A stretch of DNA of 57,392 bases, taken from contig CAMCRC010000006.1 of NCBI GenBank assembly GCA_945877175.1, positions 1-57,392 on the forward strand, read 5' to 3'. This DNA is from Klebsiella pneumoniae (GTDB lineage: Bacteria > Pseudomonadota > Gammaproteobacteria > Pseudomonadales > Pseudohongiellaceae). Below are positions 23,959 to 32,795 of the stretch, one piece after another. The notes beneath the pieces are model-generated. The model was not told the origin of the DNA and searched no databases. It was given only the letters and a program-made list of their open reading frames with translations. Both the position numbers and the translations under genes were made by a program. How positions within the stretch are numbered: position 1 is the first letter of the stretch; every line of letters starts with the position of its first letter.

Positions 23959-25434
23959 TCAGTACCAGAAATGTATTCTGTAGCGTTCGTCGAGCGACTC
24001 CACTGTGCGACCTTCCACGACGCGGGGGCGCGCCATCATGCCGCGCAGGGCACTGATGATCTGCAGATCGACGCGCCGCAGATCGGCGGGCTCCTGCGCC
24101 AGTATCTCGAAATTCATCATGCGGCCGTACTTGCTGACATCAAAGGCGATGTCCACATGTCCGATGCGTGCGCCCGAGTCTGCATTCAGGCCCAGCGCCT
24201 CCTTCTTTTCAGCGTCGAAACTGGAGAATGCCGGCAGAAATACAATTTCTCCGAATATCTGCTGAGTCAGTGTGCTGCCTTCCGGCTCTGCCATCAGCTC
24301 ATCCCACGTTTCCTTGTAGACCCGCATCGCCGCCTGTCGCCTGTCGCGCAACAGATACCAGTCCCCCAGATCAGCCCGCGCCTGGGCAAGCATCATACGC
24401 GCTTCCGGCGTATCCGGGCGTCTTTCGTCTGCGTAGTAAGCGACAATTCTGGCCAGTGCAGCCTCGCCGCTGCCTCCGCCCTGCGGCCGGGTTGACCGTC
24501 CTGCAAACTCGGACACCATGCGCATGTTCGGATTCGCGACAGTGCCTGCATTGGTGCCAGGCAGTGCATAACGCGTCATCATGTCCGACGCGCTGACCAC
24601 GTTGCGCAGCAAGGGCAGGTAGCGCGGATCACGCGGCCCGAAGTGCGCCATCACCGTGTCCGCCGCCGCGCGATAGAGCAGGAAGGTCTGCATCAGCCGC
24701 AAAGTCGGGTCAGGATCGATCCCCCGATAAAACGAGGTGACATTCCAGCGCGCCATGTCTTCGAAAACGGCAATCATGCGCGGGTCATTCACACCGAAGG
24801 CCTTGGTCTGGACATAGAACGCATACTGCTGTTGCTGGTCTGCATCCTTCCACTGGCCAAGTGCAACATGCCCGTCCACAACCCTCTCTACCAGCGGTAC
24901 CTGCTGCGGGCTGAACAGACCAAAGTTCACGCGGTTGATGTGCACCGCCCGGTCAAACACCTTGATGGCCTGTTCGTACTGCCCCTGCTGCTGCAGCAAG
25001 CCCCCCAGCGTCTCCAGTTCCTGCGCCACGTCCTGACTCCAGGCGCCCCCTTCATATTCAAGTTCTTCCAGGGCCTGCTCGTAACTGCCGATATCCTGCA
25101 TACGTTGCAGATAAACCTGCTGCTGCGGCGAGAGCTCGGCAAAGACCGGCGGCGTGTTCACCACTTCCGGCACTGGCGCGGGCTGCATGAAGGCGCTGAT
25201 CATTGCTGTCGCGTCGTCTTCCTGCAGACGGCTCAGCGCAATAGGGGGTTCGAGATGCAGAATCTCGACCTGGGGAAGCGCTTCATCCAGGTCGCCCTCG
25301 GCTGCCGCAGCGGCCATGACCGTACTCAGATCGGTTCTGACATCGCGAGCGTCCTGCGCCTGCACACCACCCGCTGCACTGCTGAGAAGCAGTCCAGCGA
25401 ACACCAGAGAATTATGTCTTCCTGAAAGTTTCAC
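23959..25434 (-). CDS. Secreted TPR-like protein with TonB-like C-terminal domain
   Basis: First gene of the operon, 491 residues from a GTG at 25434 (AGGA seven bases upstream). A Sec signal (cut near VQAQ-D, residue 27) exports it. The middle is helical with TPR-like units (LGGLLQQQGQYEQAIKVFDR and ADLGDWYLLRDRRQAAMRVY). The last 70 residues (HVDIAFDVSKYGRM through RPRVVEG to HFWY) follow the TonB C-terminal layout: V-x-F-x-V-x-x-x-G-x...R-P...F-x-Y. It has no N-terminal membrane anchor, unlike TonB itself, so it would be a soluble periplasmic force receiver or adaptor. The link to an ExbB-type gene eight genes downstream supports that reading. The TPR and TonB-like calls are pattern-based. 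Confidence 0.72.
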   Translation of the reverse strand: MKLSGRHNSLVFAGLLLSSAAGGVQAQDARDVRTDLSTVMAAAAAEGDLDEALPQVEILHLEPPIALSRLQEDDATAMISAFMQPAPVPEVVNTPPVFAELSPQQQVYLQRMQDIGSYEQALEELEYEGGAWSQDVAQELETLGGLLQQQGQYEQAIKVFDRAVHINRVNFGLFSPQQVPLVERVVDGHVALGQWKDADQQQQYAFYVQTKAFGVNDPRMIAVFEDMARWNVTSFYRGIDPDPTLRLMQTFLLYRAAADTVMAHFGPRDPRYLPLLRNVVSASDMMTRYALPGTNAGTVANPNMRMVSEFAGRSTRPQGGGSGEAALARIVAYYADERRPDTPEARMMLAQARADLGDWYLLRDRRQAAMRVYKETWDELMAEPEGSTLTQQIFGEIVFLPAFSSFDAEKKEALGLNADSGARIGHVDIAFDVSKYGRMMNFEILAQEPADLRRVDLQIISALRGMMARPRVVEGRTVESLDERYRIHFWY

Positions 25435-25612
25435 GGTTCAATCCTGACGTCTCAAGGGAGTGTTGGATTATCGTCGGAAGCTCTGCTTCCCGTTCAACGC
25501 ATGATGCCAGCTTCTGGTTTACCGACCTGTTGCGCGAGAACTGTGTTCAAGAGACCCTTGCTGCACGAATCCGCGTTCAGGGGACTACTCAAGCGGGTGC
25601 TCGCACACTATA

Positions 25613-25641
25613 TTGCCACCGGCCCACGCACTTCTTATACA
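25613..25641 (+). promoter_or_regulatory. Predicted sigma-70 promoter of mutM
   Basis: -35 TTGCCA (25613-25618), a 17-base spacer and -10 TATACA (25636-25641), about 85 bases ahead of the mutM ATG. It is interleaved with the minus-strand promoter at 25634-25662, so polymerase cannot occupy both at once. Confidence 0.5.
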
Positions 25642-25662
25642 CCGGGCCTCAGAGGCTGTAAA
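25634..25662 (-). promoter_or_regulatory. Predicted sigma-70 promoter of the 13-gene operon
   Basis: Read on the minus strand: -35 TTTACA (25657-25662), a 17-base spacer and -10 TATAAG (25634-25639). It would give a leader of about 190 bases before the GTG at 25434. Its -10 overlaps the -10 of the divergent mutM promoter. Confidence 0.5.
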
Positions 25663-25725
25663 CACGCGGCCTGCGCACCAAAATACCGCATTTTCATTAC
25701 CATCCAGCGAAATCCCGGAACTCCC

Positions 25726-26541
25726 ATGCCAGAACTGCCGGAAGTAGAAACCACATTGCGCGGTATCACCCCGCACGTGCTTGGACAACAGATTCGTGCC
25801 GTCGTTGTACGCAATGCGCAATTGCGTTGGCCGGTGCCTGAGACCTTGCGCCGGGAACTCCCCGACCGCCACATCGAGCGCATGGAAAGGCGAGGCAAGT
25901 ACCTGTTGTTGTTCGCGGGCGACGCCTGCCTTCTGGTGCACCTGGGGATGTCCGGCAGCCTTCGCATTACCTCGGCATACGAACCAATCCTCAAGCACGA
26001 TCACATCGACATCCATCTCGGCAATGACCGGACTCTGCGTTATGCAGACCCGCGGCGCTTTGGCTGCATGCTCTGGCTCAAGGGCGACCCGTTCCAGCAC
26101 CCATTGCTGAAGTCACTCGGGCCCGAGCCCTTGAGCGAGGAGTTCACAGGTGCGACCCTTTTCGACGGCTCGCGCGGACGCAAGGTGCCGGTAAAGGCCT
26201 TCATCATGGACAGTCACGTAGTAGTGGGGGTGGGGAACATCTACGCCAATGAGGCGTTGTTCATGGCGGGCATCCGGCCTGATCGGGCGGCGGGGCGCAT
26301 TGCAGCCGCTCGTTATGACACGCTGGCAGACTGCATCAGAGAGATTCTGGGGCGCGCCATCGCCATGGGGGGCACGACCCTGCGCGACTTTGTGGGCGGC
26401 GACGGCAAACCTGGCTACTTCAAACAGTCACTGCATGTGTATGGCCGCGGTGGCCAGGCCTGTGGTCGCTGCACAGGCCACCTCACTGAGATCCGGCTCG
26501 GCCAGCGCAGCACGGTTTACTGTGCCATCTGCCAACGCTGA
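25726..26541 (+). CDS. mutM: Formamidopyrimidine-DNA glycosylase MutM (Fpg)
   Basis: Base-excision enzyme that removes 8-oxoguanine and formamidopyrimidines and cuts the abasic site. The start at 25726 gives the invariant MPELPEVETTLRG, where Pro2 is the nucleophile after Met removal and Glu3 the acid; an upstream in-frame ATG at 25501 is rejected. The 271-residue length is normal. Lys in RRGKYLL, the helix-two-turn-helix region with GVGNIYANEALF, and a C-terminal zinc finger with CGRC and CAICQR are all present. It is convergent with coaD, a common pairing. No defect seen. Confidence 0.97.
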   Translation: MPELPEVETTLRGITPHVLGQQIRAVVVRNAQLRWPVPETLRRELPDRHIERMERRGKYLLLFAGDACLLVHLGMSGSLRITSAYEPILKHDHIDIHLGNDRTLRYADPRRFGCMLWLKGDPFQHPLLKSLGPEPLSEEFTGATLFDGSRGRKVPVKAFIMDSHVVVGVGNIYANEALFMAGIRPDRAAGRIAAARYDTLADCIREILGRAIAMGGTTLRDFVGGDGKPGYFKQSLHVYGRGGQACGRCTGHLTEIRLGQRSTVYCAICQR

Positions 26542-26560
26542 AGCAGCGCCTGTCTGACGC

Positions 26561-27151
<591 letters not shown>

Positions 27152-27169
27152 TCAATGCACCCCGGCACC

Positions 27170-28147
27170 TCAATCAAACTGCCGTATGGCCTCCAGAATG
27201 CGGCGCTCCAGCCACAACGAGTCACTGGCACTGGTAAAACCCACATGGCCGCCGGCCTCCGTCAGCAACAATTTCATGCGTTCGGGCAGCGCTGTGTGAT
27301 CAGGCAGAGACCGCGCGGGAATGATCGGATCATTGCGACTCTGGATCAGCAGGGCAGGCACCTTGATTGCACTCAGCACACTGCCGCTGCTGCAACGCGC
27401 ATAGTAGTCAGGTGCGTCGGCAAAGCCATGGAGGGGCGCCGTCACCTGGTCATCGAATTCCCACAGAGTTTGCAGGCGCCGCAGGTCGCCCAGTTGCGCC
27501 AGTTTTTCCACCTCCTGGTGCCATCCCTTGTGGCGAAACCAGGCCCGCTTGGCCTCGACATCACGCACCAGCCGACCGCGAAAATAACGACCGTAGAACG
27601 CACTCATTCCACTATTGAGAGCCTCGGAGCAATACGCCAGAGAGAATGGCGTGGAGACCGCAACGCCTCCGAGCACGCTGTGGGAGGACCCAAGCTGCGC
27701 CAGCCAGTTGAGCAGCACATTGCCCCCCAGTGAGAATCCGACGAAGGCGAATGGCCGGTCTCCCACTTCTCTGCGCACAGCGTGATAGACCTCTTCTACG
27801 TCATCGCTGCAGCCCGAATGGTAAGCCCGTGCCAGCCGGTTGATTTCGCCGCTGCACCCGCGGAAATTCATCGCCACGCTGGTATAGCCCTGTTGCTGAA
27901 GCAGGCGCTGCAGGGACTGGATATAGGGGGAGCCGGAGGAACCACACAGGCCGTGCAACAGGAAGACCACCGGCCGCCGCTGGTCGCCCGGGCCGTCCAC
28001 CCAGTCTACGTCGATGAAGTCACCATCGCTCAGCTCGACGCGCTGACGGCGCTGATGGAGCTTGTTGCCCGGGACAAAGCGTCGCCAGAGGGTCTGCGTG
28101 TGTCCGTCGGGCAGCCACCAGGGCGACTTGAATTCCGAGGCGATCAT
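27170..28147 (-). CDS. YheT-type alpha/beta hydrolase
   Basis: A 325-residue cytoplasmic alpha/beta-fold hydrolase of the YheT/EMB8 group. The start at 28147 overlaps the rsmD stop by four bases (ATGA); the open frame continues upstream inside rsmD and that part is discarded. The N-terminal WLPDGHTQTLW is a hallmark of the group. The nucleophile elbow GFSLGGNVLL gives Ser, an Asp lies in SRNDPIIPA, and the catalytic His in GGHVGF. The oxyanion segment LLHGLCGSSGSPY is present. Substrate in bacteria is not established. It is co-transcribed with rsmD. Confidence 0.9.
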   Translation of the reverse strand: MIASEFKSPWWLPDGHTQTLWRRFVPGNKLHQRRQRVELSDGDFIDVDWVDGPGDQRRPVVFLLHGLCGSSGSPYIQSLQRLLQQQGYTSVAMNFRGCSGEINRLARAYHSGCSDDVEEVYHAVRREVGDRPFAFVGFSLGGNVLLNWLAQLGSSHSVLGGVAVSTPFSLAYCSEALNSGMSAFYGRYFRGRLVRDVEAKRAWFRHKGWHQEVEKLAQLGDLRRLQTLWEFDDQVTAPLHGFADAPDYYARCSSGSVLSAIKVPALLIQSRNDPIIPARSLPDHTALPERMKLLLTEAGGHVGFTSASDSLWLERRILEAIRQFD

Positions 28148-28743
28148 GGTGAAAGAGGCTCGGGCGGGCGCCGCTGATACAGTCCGTAATGCACCTTGCC
28201 GGCCTGCCGAGACTTGAGCACGGACCAGTTCTGTGGCAGAGGCAGGGCCGCAAGGCTTTGCGCAGATTCCAGATAGAGCAGCGCATTGTCGCGCAGCAGT
28301 CCGCTGGCTTCGAGGGCAGTGGCGCTGCGCACCAGCAGATCGCCGGCAAAGGGCGGATCGAGGAAGACCAGACCGTAACGGGGTGGTGGCGTCTGCCTCT
28401 GCAGCCAGCGCAGGGAGTCTTCGCACACCACCTCGCCGCCCTCGGCCCTCAGCAGGTCCAGGTTGTGGCGGATGGCTGAGGCGGCGGCACTGGCACTGTC
28501 GACGAAGGTGACGTGGCGGGCGCCACGGGACAGGGCTTCCATTCCGCAGGCGCCACTGCCGGCAAACAAGTCCAGGCAGTCCTCGCGGGCAATGCGTTCC
28601 TGCAACCAGTTGAACAGGGTTTCCCGAATGCGATCGGCGGTCGGACGGAGCCCTTCGACATCGGGGAATGCAAGCCGGCGACTGCGCCAATGGCCTGCAA
28701 TGATGCGCAGCGTGTTGGTGGATCTGGCCCTGGGGCTGTTCAT
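28144..28743 (-). CDS. rsmD: 16S rRNA (guanine966-N2)-methyltransferase RsmD
   Basis: Methylates G966 of 16S rRNA using S-adenosylmethionine. From the ATG at 28743 the protein has 199 residues, the family norm; the open frame runs further upstream but has no support. The N-terminal RIIAGHWRSRRL and GLRPTADRIRETLFNWL segments, the SAM loop LDLFAGSGACGMEALSRGA and the catalytic FLDPPF (D/N-P-P-F/Y) are all present. It is divergent from ftsY, as in many gammaproteobacteria, and is followed by the hydrolase gene. No clear ribosome site is seen before the start, so 28743 is moderately certain. Confidence 0.94.
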   Translation of the reverse strand: MNSPRARSTNTLRIIAGHWRSRRLAFPDVEGLRPTADRIRETLFNWLQERIAREDCLDLFAGSGACGMEALSRGARHVTFVDSASAAASAIRHNLDLLRAEGGEVVCEDSLRWLQRQTPPPRYGLVFLDPPFAGDLLVRSATALEASGLLRDNALLYLESAQSLAALPLPQNWSVLKSRQAGKVHYGLYQRRPPEPLSP

Positions 28744-28848
28744 GCGGATGCTTGCTTCCGGGCGTGAATCGCCGGCTCGGTGTTTAAGAATCGGCGGAGA
28801 TGGTAGCATAGCCTGCCTTTCACGCGTGTCGGAAGAAGAAGTCCAGCC

Positions 28849-29862
28849 ATGTTCAGTTTCATGAAGAAGAAGGTCGAGACAGCGCCGGAATCAGCGCCGC
28901 AGACCAGCACAGAAACTCCTGCGCCTGCCGAGGAGTCCGGCGGCGGGTTGTTTGCGCGCCTGCGCCAGAGTCTGAGCAAGACCCGCACGGCACTGGCGGA
29001 TTCTCTCAGCTCCTTGATCCTTGGCCGCAAAACCATCGACCAGGCGCTGCTCGACGACATCGAGACGCAGTTGCTGACCGCCGACATGGGGCTGCCCGCC
29101 ACCGAACACATCGTCAAGGCGCTGGTGCAGAAGCTCGACCGCAAGCAACTCGGCAGCCCCGAGGCGCTGCTGGAAAGCCTCAAGGAAGAACTCACGGCAC
29201 TGCTGGCTCCCTGTGAAGTGCCTTTGGAGATTCCCGTCACGGAAGGTCCCTTTGTGATTCTGGTGGTCGGTGTGAACGGTGCAGGCAAGACCACCACCAT
29301 CGGCAAGCTCGCCAGACGCCTGCAGAAAGATGGCAAGAAACTGGTACTGGCGGCGGGCGACACCTTCCGCGCCGCTGCAGTCGAACAACTGAAGGTCTGG
29401 GGCGAGCGTCATCAGATTCCCGTCGTGTCCCAGCCCACCGGTTCGGACAGCGCCTCAGTCATCTTCGACGCCTACCAGTCCGCCAAGGCCCGGGGTGCCG
29501 ATGTGCTGATCGCTGACACGGCGGGGCGTCTGCATACCAAGGACAATCTGATGCAGGAACTGGAGAAGATTGCCCGCGTTCTCAAGAAGCTGGACCCGGC
29601 ACTCCCCCATGAGACTCTGTTGGTACTTGATGCCACGACCGGGCAGAACTCCCTGAACCAGGCCCGCAGCTTTCACAAATCGGTCAATGTCACCGGCATC
29701 GCGCTGACCAAACTCGATGGCACCGCCAAGGGCGGCATGGTGTTCGCGATTGCGAAGGAGCTGGCGCTGCCGATCCGCTTCATCGGCGTTGGCGAGAAAG
29801 CCGAAGATCTTCGACCCTTCGAGGCCCGCGAATTCGTGGATGCCTTGTTCACCAACCCCTGA
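28849..29862 (+). CDS. ftsY: Signal recognition particle receptor FtsY
   Basis: GTPase receptor that docks ribosome-SRP complexes at the inner membrane for co-translational insertion. The 337-residue protein has a short acidic/proline A-domain (residues 1-35), then the NG domain. GTPase motifs are G1 [10 protein letters not shown] near residue 140, [19 protein letters not shown] and [10 protein letters not shown]. The A-domain is much shorter than in E. coli, as in pseudomonads. It heads the conserved ftsY-ftsE-ftsX-rpoH block. A TAGCAT -10-like element with TGG just ahead (about 28795) could be its promoter, but this is weak. Confidence 0.97.
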   Translation: MFSFMKKKVETAPESAPQTSTETPAPAEESGGGLFARLRQSLSKTRTALADSLSSLILGRKTIDQALLDDIETQLLTADMGLPATEHIVKALVQKLDRKQLGSPEALLESLKEELTALLAPCEVPLEIPVTEGPFVILVVGVNGAGKTTTIGKLARRLQKDGKKLVLAAGDTFRAAAVEQLKVWGERHQIPVVSQPTGSDSASVIFDAYQSAKARGADVLIADTAGRLHTKDNLMQELEKIARVLKKLDPALPHETLLVLDATTGQNSLNQARSFHKSVNVTGIALTKLDGTAKGGMVFAIAKELALPIRFIGVGEKAEDLRPFEAREFVDALFTNP

Positions 29863-29890
29863 GCGTCCCGATGCTGCAGCAGGTTCGCGC

Positions 29891-30601
29891 ATGATCACGT
29901 TCGACAATGTCAGCAAGCGCTACCCCGGAGGCCACCAGGCCCTGAACCAGGTCAGCTTCGAGCTCGAAGATGGCGAGATGGCGTTCCTGACCGGTCGCTC
30001 CGGCGCCGGCAAGAGCACCCTGCTCAAGCTGCTGATGGTGATGGAGAAGCCCAGCCAGGGGCAGATCGTGGTGGACGGCAAGAGCCTTGGCCGCCTGCCG
30101 CGCCAGCAGATCCCCTTCTACCGCCGCCGCATCGGCGTGGTGTTTCAGGATCACCAGCTGCTGTTCGACCGCTCCGTGTTCGAGAATGTCGCCCTGCCTC
30201 TGCAGATCGAGGGCTATCCGAAGCATGAGGCCGACCGCCGCGTGCGTGCAGCGCTGGACAAGGTTGGTCTGCTGAAGAAAGAGAAAATGAACCCTCTGAT
30301 GCTGTCGGGCGGCGAACAGCAACGCATCGGCATTGCCCGCGCCGTCGTGAACCGGCCCCGCATCCTGCTTGCCGACGAACCCACCGGCAACCTCGACCCC
30401 GAGCTGGCCGCGGAGATCATGCACCTGTTCGAGCAGTTCAATCAGGTGGGTGTAAGCATGCTCATCGCCAGTCACGACCTCTCGCTGATCACCCGGCTGC
30501 AACACCGCATTCTCACCCTTGACCAGGGCGAACTTGTTCAGGACGCATGGCAAAGCGCCCTGCCGACACGGCACGAGCCACACGAGAGGTCGCGGGATTG
30601 A
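29891..30601 (+). CDS. ftsE: Cell division ATP-binding protein FtsE
   Basis: ATPase of the FtsEX complex, which activates peptidoglycan hydrolases through EnvC at the septum. The start at 29891 gives [14 protein letters not shown] and 236 residues; the frame is open further upstream inside ftsY. It has Walker [12 protein letters not shown] near residue 37, Q-loop VFQDHQLL, signature [14 protein letters not shown] and Walker [13 protein letters not shown]. The C-terminal tail is about 15 residues longer than in E. coli and overlaps the start of ftsX by 55 bases. It begins 28 bases after ftsY. Confidence 0.95.
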   Translation: MITFDNVSKRYPGGHQALNQVSFELEDGEMAFLTGRSGAGKSTLLKLLMVMEKPSQGQIVVDGKSLGRLPRQQIPFYRRRIGVVFQDHQLLFDRSVFENVALPLQIEGYPKHEADRRVRAALDKVGLLKKEKMNPLMLSGGEQQRIGIARAVVNRPRILLADEPTGNLDPELAAEIMHLFEQFNQVGVSMLIASHDLSLITRLQHRILTLDQGELVQDAWQSALPTRHEPHERSRD

Positions 30602-31566
30602 ACAAGCCAAAACGCGCCGCCGGCGCCGCACAGCATCGCATTACCGCCCGAGGGGCCATGCAGTCCGCATGGCAGACCCATTGGCGGACCGCCCGCGAAA
30701 GTCTGGCCAGGCTGCTGCGAACACCCGGCGCGACAGCCATGACGGTAGCCGTGATCGGCATCGCGCTGCTGCTGCCCTCCGGCCTGCTGGTAACCATGGA
30801 CAATCTGCGCACGCTCAGCGGCAGTCTGGGCGGCGTCAGCCAGATTTCCCTATATCTGCAAGACGGAGTGAGTCAGGTCGAGGCCGAAGCGCTGAGCGCA
30901 CAACTGCTGGCCAGAGACGACATCGAGCTGGCCCGCTATGTGTCCCCCGAAGAAGGCGCAGCCGATTTCGTCCGTTACTCGGGGCTCGGCGACATCCTCA
31001 GCGCTCTGGAAGAGAATCCGCTGCCGGGCGTCATTGTGCTCACCCCCGCCATGCTCGACTCTCCTGCGGCGGCCGCCCTGCAGCAGGAGCTCACCGCACA
31101 GCCAGGCGTGGATTCGGTGCAGATTGACCTTGAGTGGGTAGAGCGCCTGGAGCGCATACTGACGCTGGCCGGACGAGCGTCCACAGGGCTGCTACTGATC
31201 CTGTCACTCGCTGTGCTGTTCATCACAGGCAACACCATTCGCCTGGCAATCGAAGGGCGCCGGGCGGAGATCGTTGTGGTCAAGCTGGTGGGGGGCACTG
31301 ACAGTGATGTTGCACTACCCTTCCTTTATTGTGGCGCCCTGTATGGGCTGTCCGGCGGGCTGGCGGCCTGGGTGTTGCTCATGCTGGGGCTGCTGTCTCT
31401 GCAGGGCCCGGCCAACGAGTTGCTGCGTTTTTACGGCAGCGATCTGGTCATCGCCGGCCCGGGCGCCGGATCAACGATTCTTCTGATTGCCGGCGGAACC
31501 CTGCTTGGCTGGGCTGGTGCATTCATTTCGGTGAAGCAGCACCTCTCTGCCATCGAACCACGCTGA
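30547..31566 (+). CDS. ftsX: Cell division membrane protein FtsX
   Basis: Membrane subunit of the FtsEX complex. A 339-residue protein from ATG 30547, which has AGGA four bases upstream; an internal ATG at 30658 is less likely because FtsX normally has a cytoplasmic tail. Four spans are visible: about residues 64-84, 215-237, 260-288 and 305-325. Between the first two lies the periplasmic loop that contacts EnvC (ISLYLQDGVSQVEAEALSAQ). VKLVGGTDSDV follows the second span, as in the family. It overlaps ftsE by 55 bases. Confidence 0.94.
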   Translation: MAKRPADTARATREVAGLNKPKRAAGAAQHRITARGAMQSAWQTHWRTARESLARLLRTPGATAMTVAVIGIALLLPSGLLVTMDNLRTLSGSLGGVSQISLYLQDGVSQVEAEALSAQLLARDDIELARYVSPEEGAADFVRYSGLGDILSALEENPLPGVIVLTPAMLDSPAAAALQQELTAQPGVDSVQIDLEWVERLERILTLAGRASTGLLLILSLAVLFITGNTIRLAIEGRRAEIVVVKLVGGTDSDVALPFLYCGALYGLSGGLAAWVLLMLGLLSLQGPANELLRFYGSDLVIAGPGAGSTILLIAGGTLLGWAGAFISVKQHLSAIEPR

Positions 31567-31640
31567 ACAGCATCAGCGCGTCAATCACGGTCATGCATGG
31601 AATCAAATTGCCGGATGTGAAAAAGGCGCTCACAGTGGGG

Positions 31641-31666
31641 TTGAAATATCTGAACATACCCCAATC
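31641..31666 (+). promoter_or_regulatory. Possible sigma-32 (heat-shock) promoter before rpoH
   Basis: TTGAAA (31641-31646), a 12-base spacer and CCCCAATC (31659-31666) fit the sigma-32 pattern TTGAAA-N(11-16)-CCCCATnT with one mismatch in the core. If real, RpoH would activate its own gene. This is a pattern match only. Confidence 0.35.
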
Positions 31667-31739
31667 AAGGGCCTTTACATGCTGAACGCAGTGTCTGGCC
31701 GGCCCCCACCCGGTTCGGTAGCCAGATCGAAAGAAGCAG

Positions 31740-31748
31740 TGCTAGAAT
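31740..31748 (+). promoter_or_regulatory. Possible extended -10 promoter element before rpoH
   Basis: TGCTAGAAT (31740-31748) is an extended -10 (TGn plus TAGAAT) without a good -35 hexamer. Transcription would begin near 31755, just before the ATG of the short leader frame at 31758. Confidence 0.35.
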
Positions 31749-31757
31749 CAAATTGTA

Positions 31758-31841
31758 ATGGTTGAAATCGCGGTAGCTCTGGTGTTTTTGCTGGTCGCAG
31801 GGTTCAATCAACGCAGGTCACACATGAGAGTCAAAGGCTGA
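31758..31841 (+). CDS. Possible 27-residue hydrophobic leader peptide upstream of rpoH
   Basis: A short frame, [16 protein letters not shown] then [11 protein letters not shown], whose stop (31839-31841) ends two bases before the rpoH ATG at 31844. Its first half is a hydrophobic segment long enough to enter a membrane, and its C-terminal half is basic. No ribosome site precedes it; with the -10 at 31743-31748 the message would be nearly leaderless. The rpoH ribosome site (AAAGG) lies inside its last codons, so its translation could couple to rpoH. It may equally be chance; coding cannot be proven at this size. Confidence 0.25.
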   Translation: MVEIAVALVFLLVAGFNQRRSHMRVKG

Positions 31842-31843
31842 TT

Positions 31844-32704
31844 ATGAGTTACGGAAAAAGTTTGCAGGTTATGGGCCCCGTTGTTCCGGGTCGTGATTTG
31901 GCGGCTTACATTGCGTCCGTGAACAGTATTGCTGTTCTCACTCCTGAGCAGGAGCGGGATCTGGCCAATCAGTACTTTTATGAGAACAACGTGGATGCCG
32001 CCCGCCAGCTGGTGCTCGCTCACCTGCGCTTCGTGGTGCATCTGGCAAAAAGCTATTCCGGCTACGGCCTGTCTCAGGCAGACCTGATTCAGGAAGGCAA
32101 CGTGGGCCTGATGAAGGCCGTGAAACGCTTCAATCCCGAGGTGGGTGTACGGCTGGTGTCCTTTGCAGTGCACTGGATCAAGGCCGAAATGCACGAGTTC
32201 ATCCTGCGCAACTGGCGCATTGTGAAAATCGCCACCACCAAGGCACAGCGCAAACTATTCTTCAATCTTCGCAGCTCCAAGAAAAGCCTGGGCTGGCTGA
32301 CCAATGACGAAGCACAGGCCATGGCCGAAGAACTCGGAGTCGATGCCAAAGTGGTCCGCCAGATGGAAGGCCGCATGAGCTCCTACGATATGGCCTTCGA
32401 CGCTGATCCGGACGCCGACGATGACGTCGCCTACAAGTCCCCTGCCTACTTCCTGGAAGACGATGCCTCTGACATGGCGGAGTCCATCGAAGCTGCCGAG
32501 TGGGAAGAGACCAAGAACAACAGTCTCTACCTGGCCATGGGTGAACTGGATGAGCGCAGCCGGGACATCATCACCAGCCGCTGGCTGGCTGACGAAAAGG
32601 CTACCCTGCATGAACTCGCGGCAAAGTATCAGGTATCCGCTGAGCGCATCAGACAGCTGGAAAAGAACGCGATGGACAAGGTCAAGGCGATGATAGCCGC
32701 CTGA
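31844..32704 (+). CDS. rpoH: Heat-shock sigma factor RpoH (sigma-32)
   Basis: Alternative sigma factor that directs RNA polymerase to heat-shock genes. The 286-residue protein has region 2.1-2.4 ([55 protein letters not shown]) and the family-specific RpoH box QRKLFFNLR immediately after. It also has region 4 with a helix-turn-helix, [18 protein letters not shown]. The RpoH box separates it from RpoD and RpoS. It follows ftsYEX as in E. coli and Pseudomonas. A strong hairpin follows the stop. Confidence 0.97.
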   Translation: MSYGKSLQVMGPVVPGRDLAAYIASVNSIAVLTPEQERDLANQYFYENNVDAARQLVLAHLRFVVHLAKSYSGYGLSQADLIQEGNVGLMKAVKRFNPEVGVRLVSFAVHWIKAEMHEFILRNWRIVKIATTKAQRKLFFNLRSSKKSLGWLTNDEAQAMAEELGVDAKVVRQMEGRMSSYDMAFDADPDADDDVAYKSPAYFLEDDASDMAESIEAAEWEETKNNSLYLAMGELDERSRDIITSRWLADEKATLHELAAKYQVSAERIRQLEKNAMDKVKAMIAA

Positions 32705-32718
32705 TCATGGCCTGCTCC

Positions 32719-32756
32719 GAAAAAGCCGCTGAGGGTTTTGTCCTGGCGGCTTTTTC
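32719..32756 (+). terminator. Rho-independent terminator after rpoH
   Basis: GAAAAAGCCGC (32719-32729) pairs perfectly with GCGGCTTTTTC (32746-32756), with a 16-base loop and five T in the descending arm. It lies 14 bases after the rpoH stop and ends the ftsYEX-rpoH block. Confidence 0.85.
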
Positions 32757-32795
32757 ATTTCTGGAATCCGGCACCGATCCGGACAGAGGACTGAC

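Noticed and set aside
10468-25434. The 13-gene operon as a Zorya-type defence system
   Set aside because: It has a MotA/ExbB-like gene but no ZorB with an OmpA-like domain and no helicase or nuclease partners; the abundance of lipoproteins points to an envelope function.
27170-28690. Extended version of the YheT-type hydrolase
   Set aside because: The extension lies inside rsmD; the ATGA junction at 28144-28147 gives a natural start with the family N-terminus.
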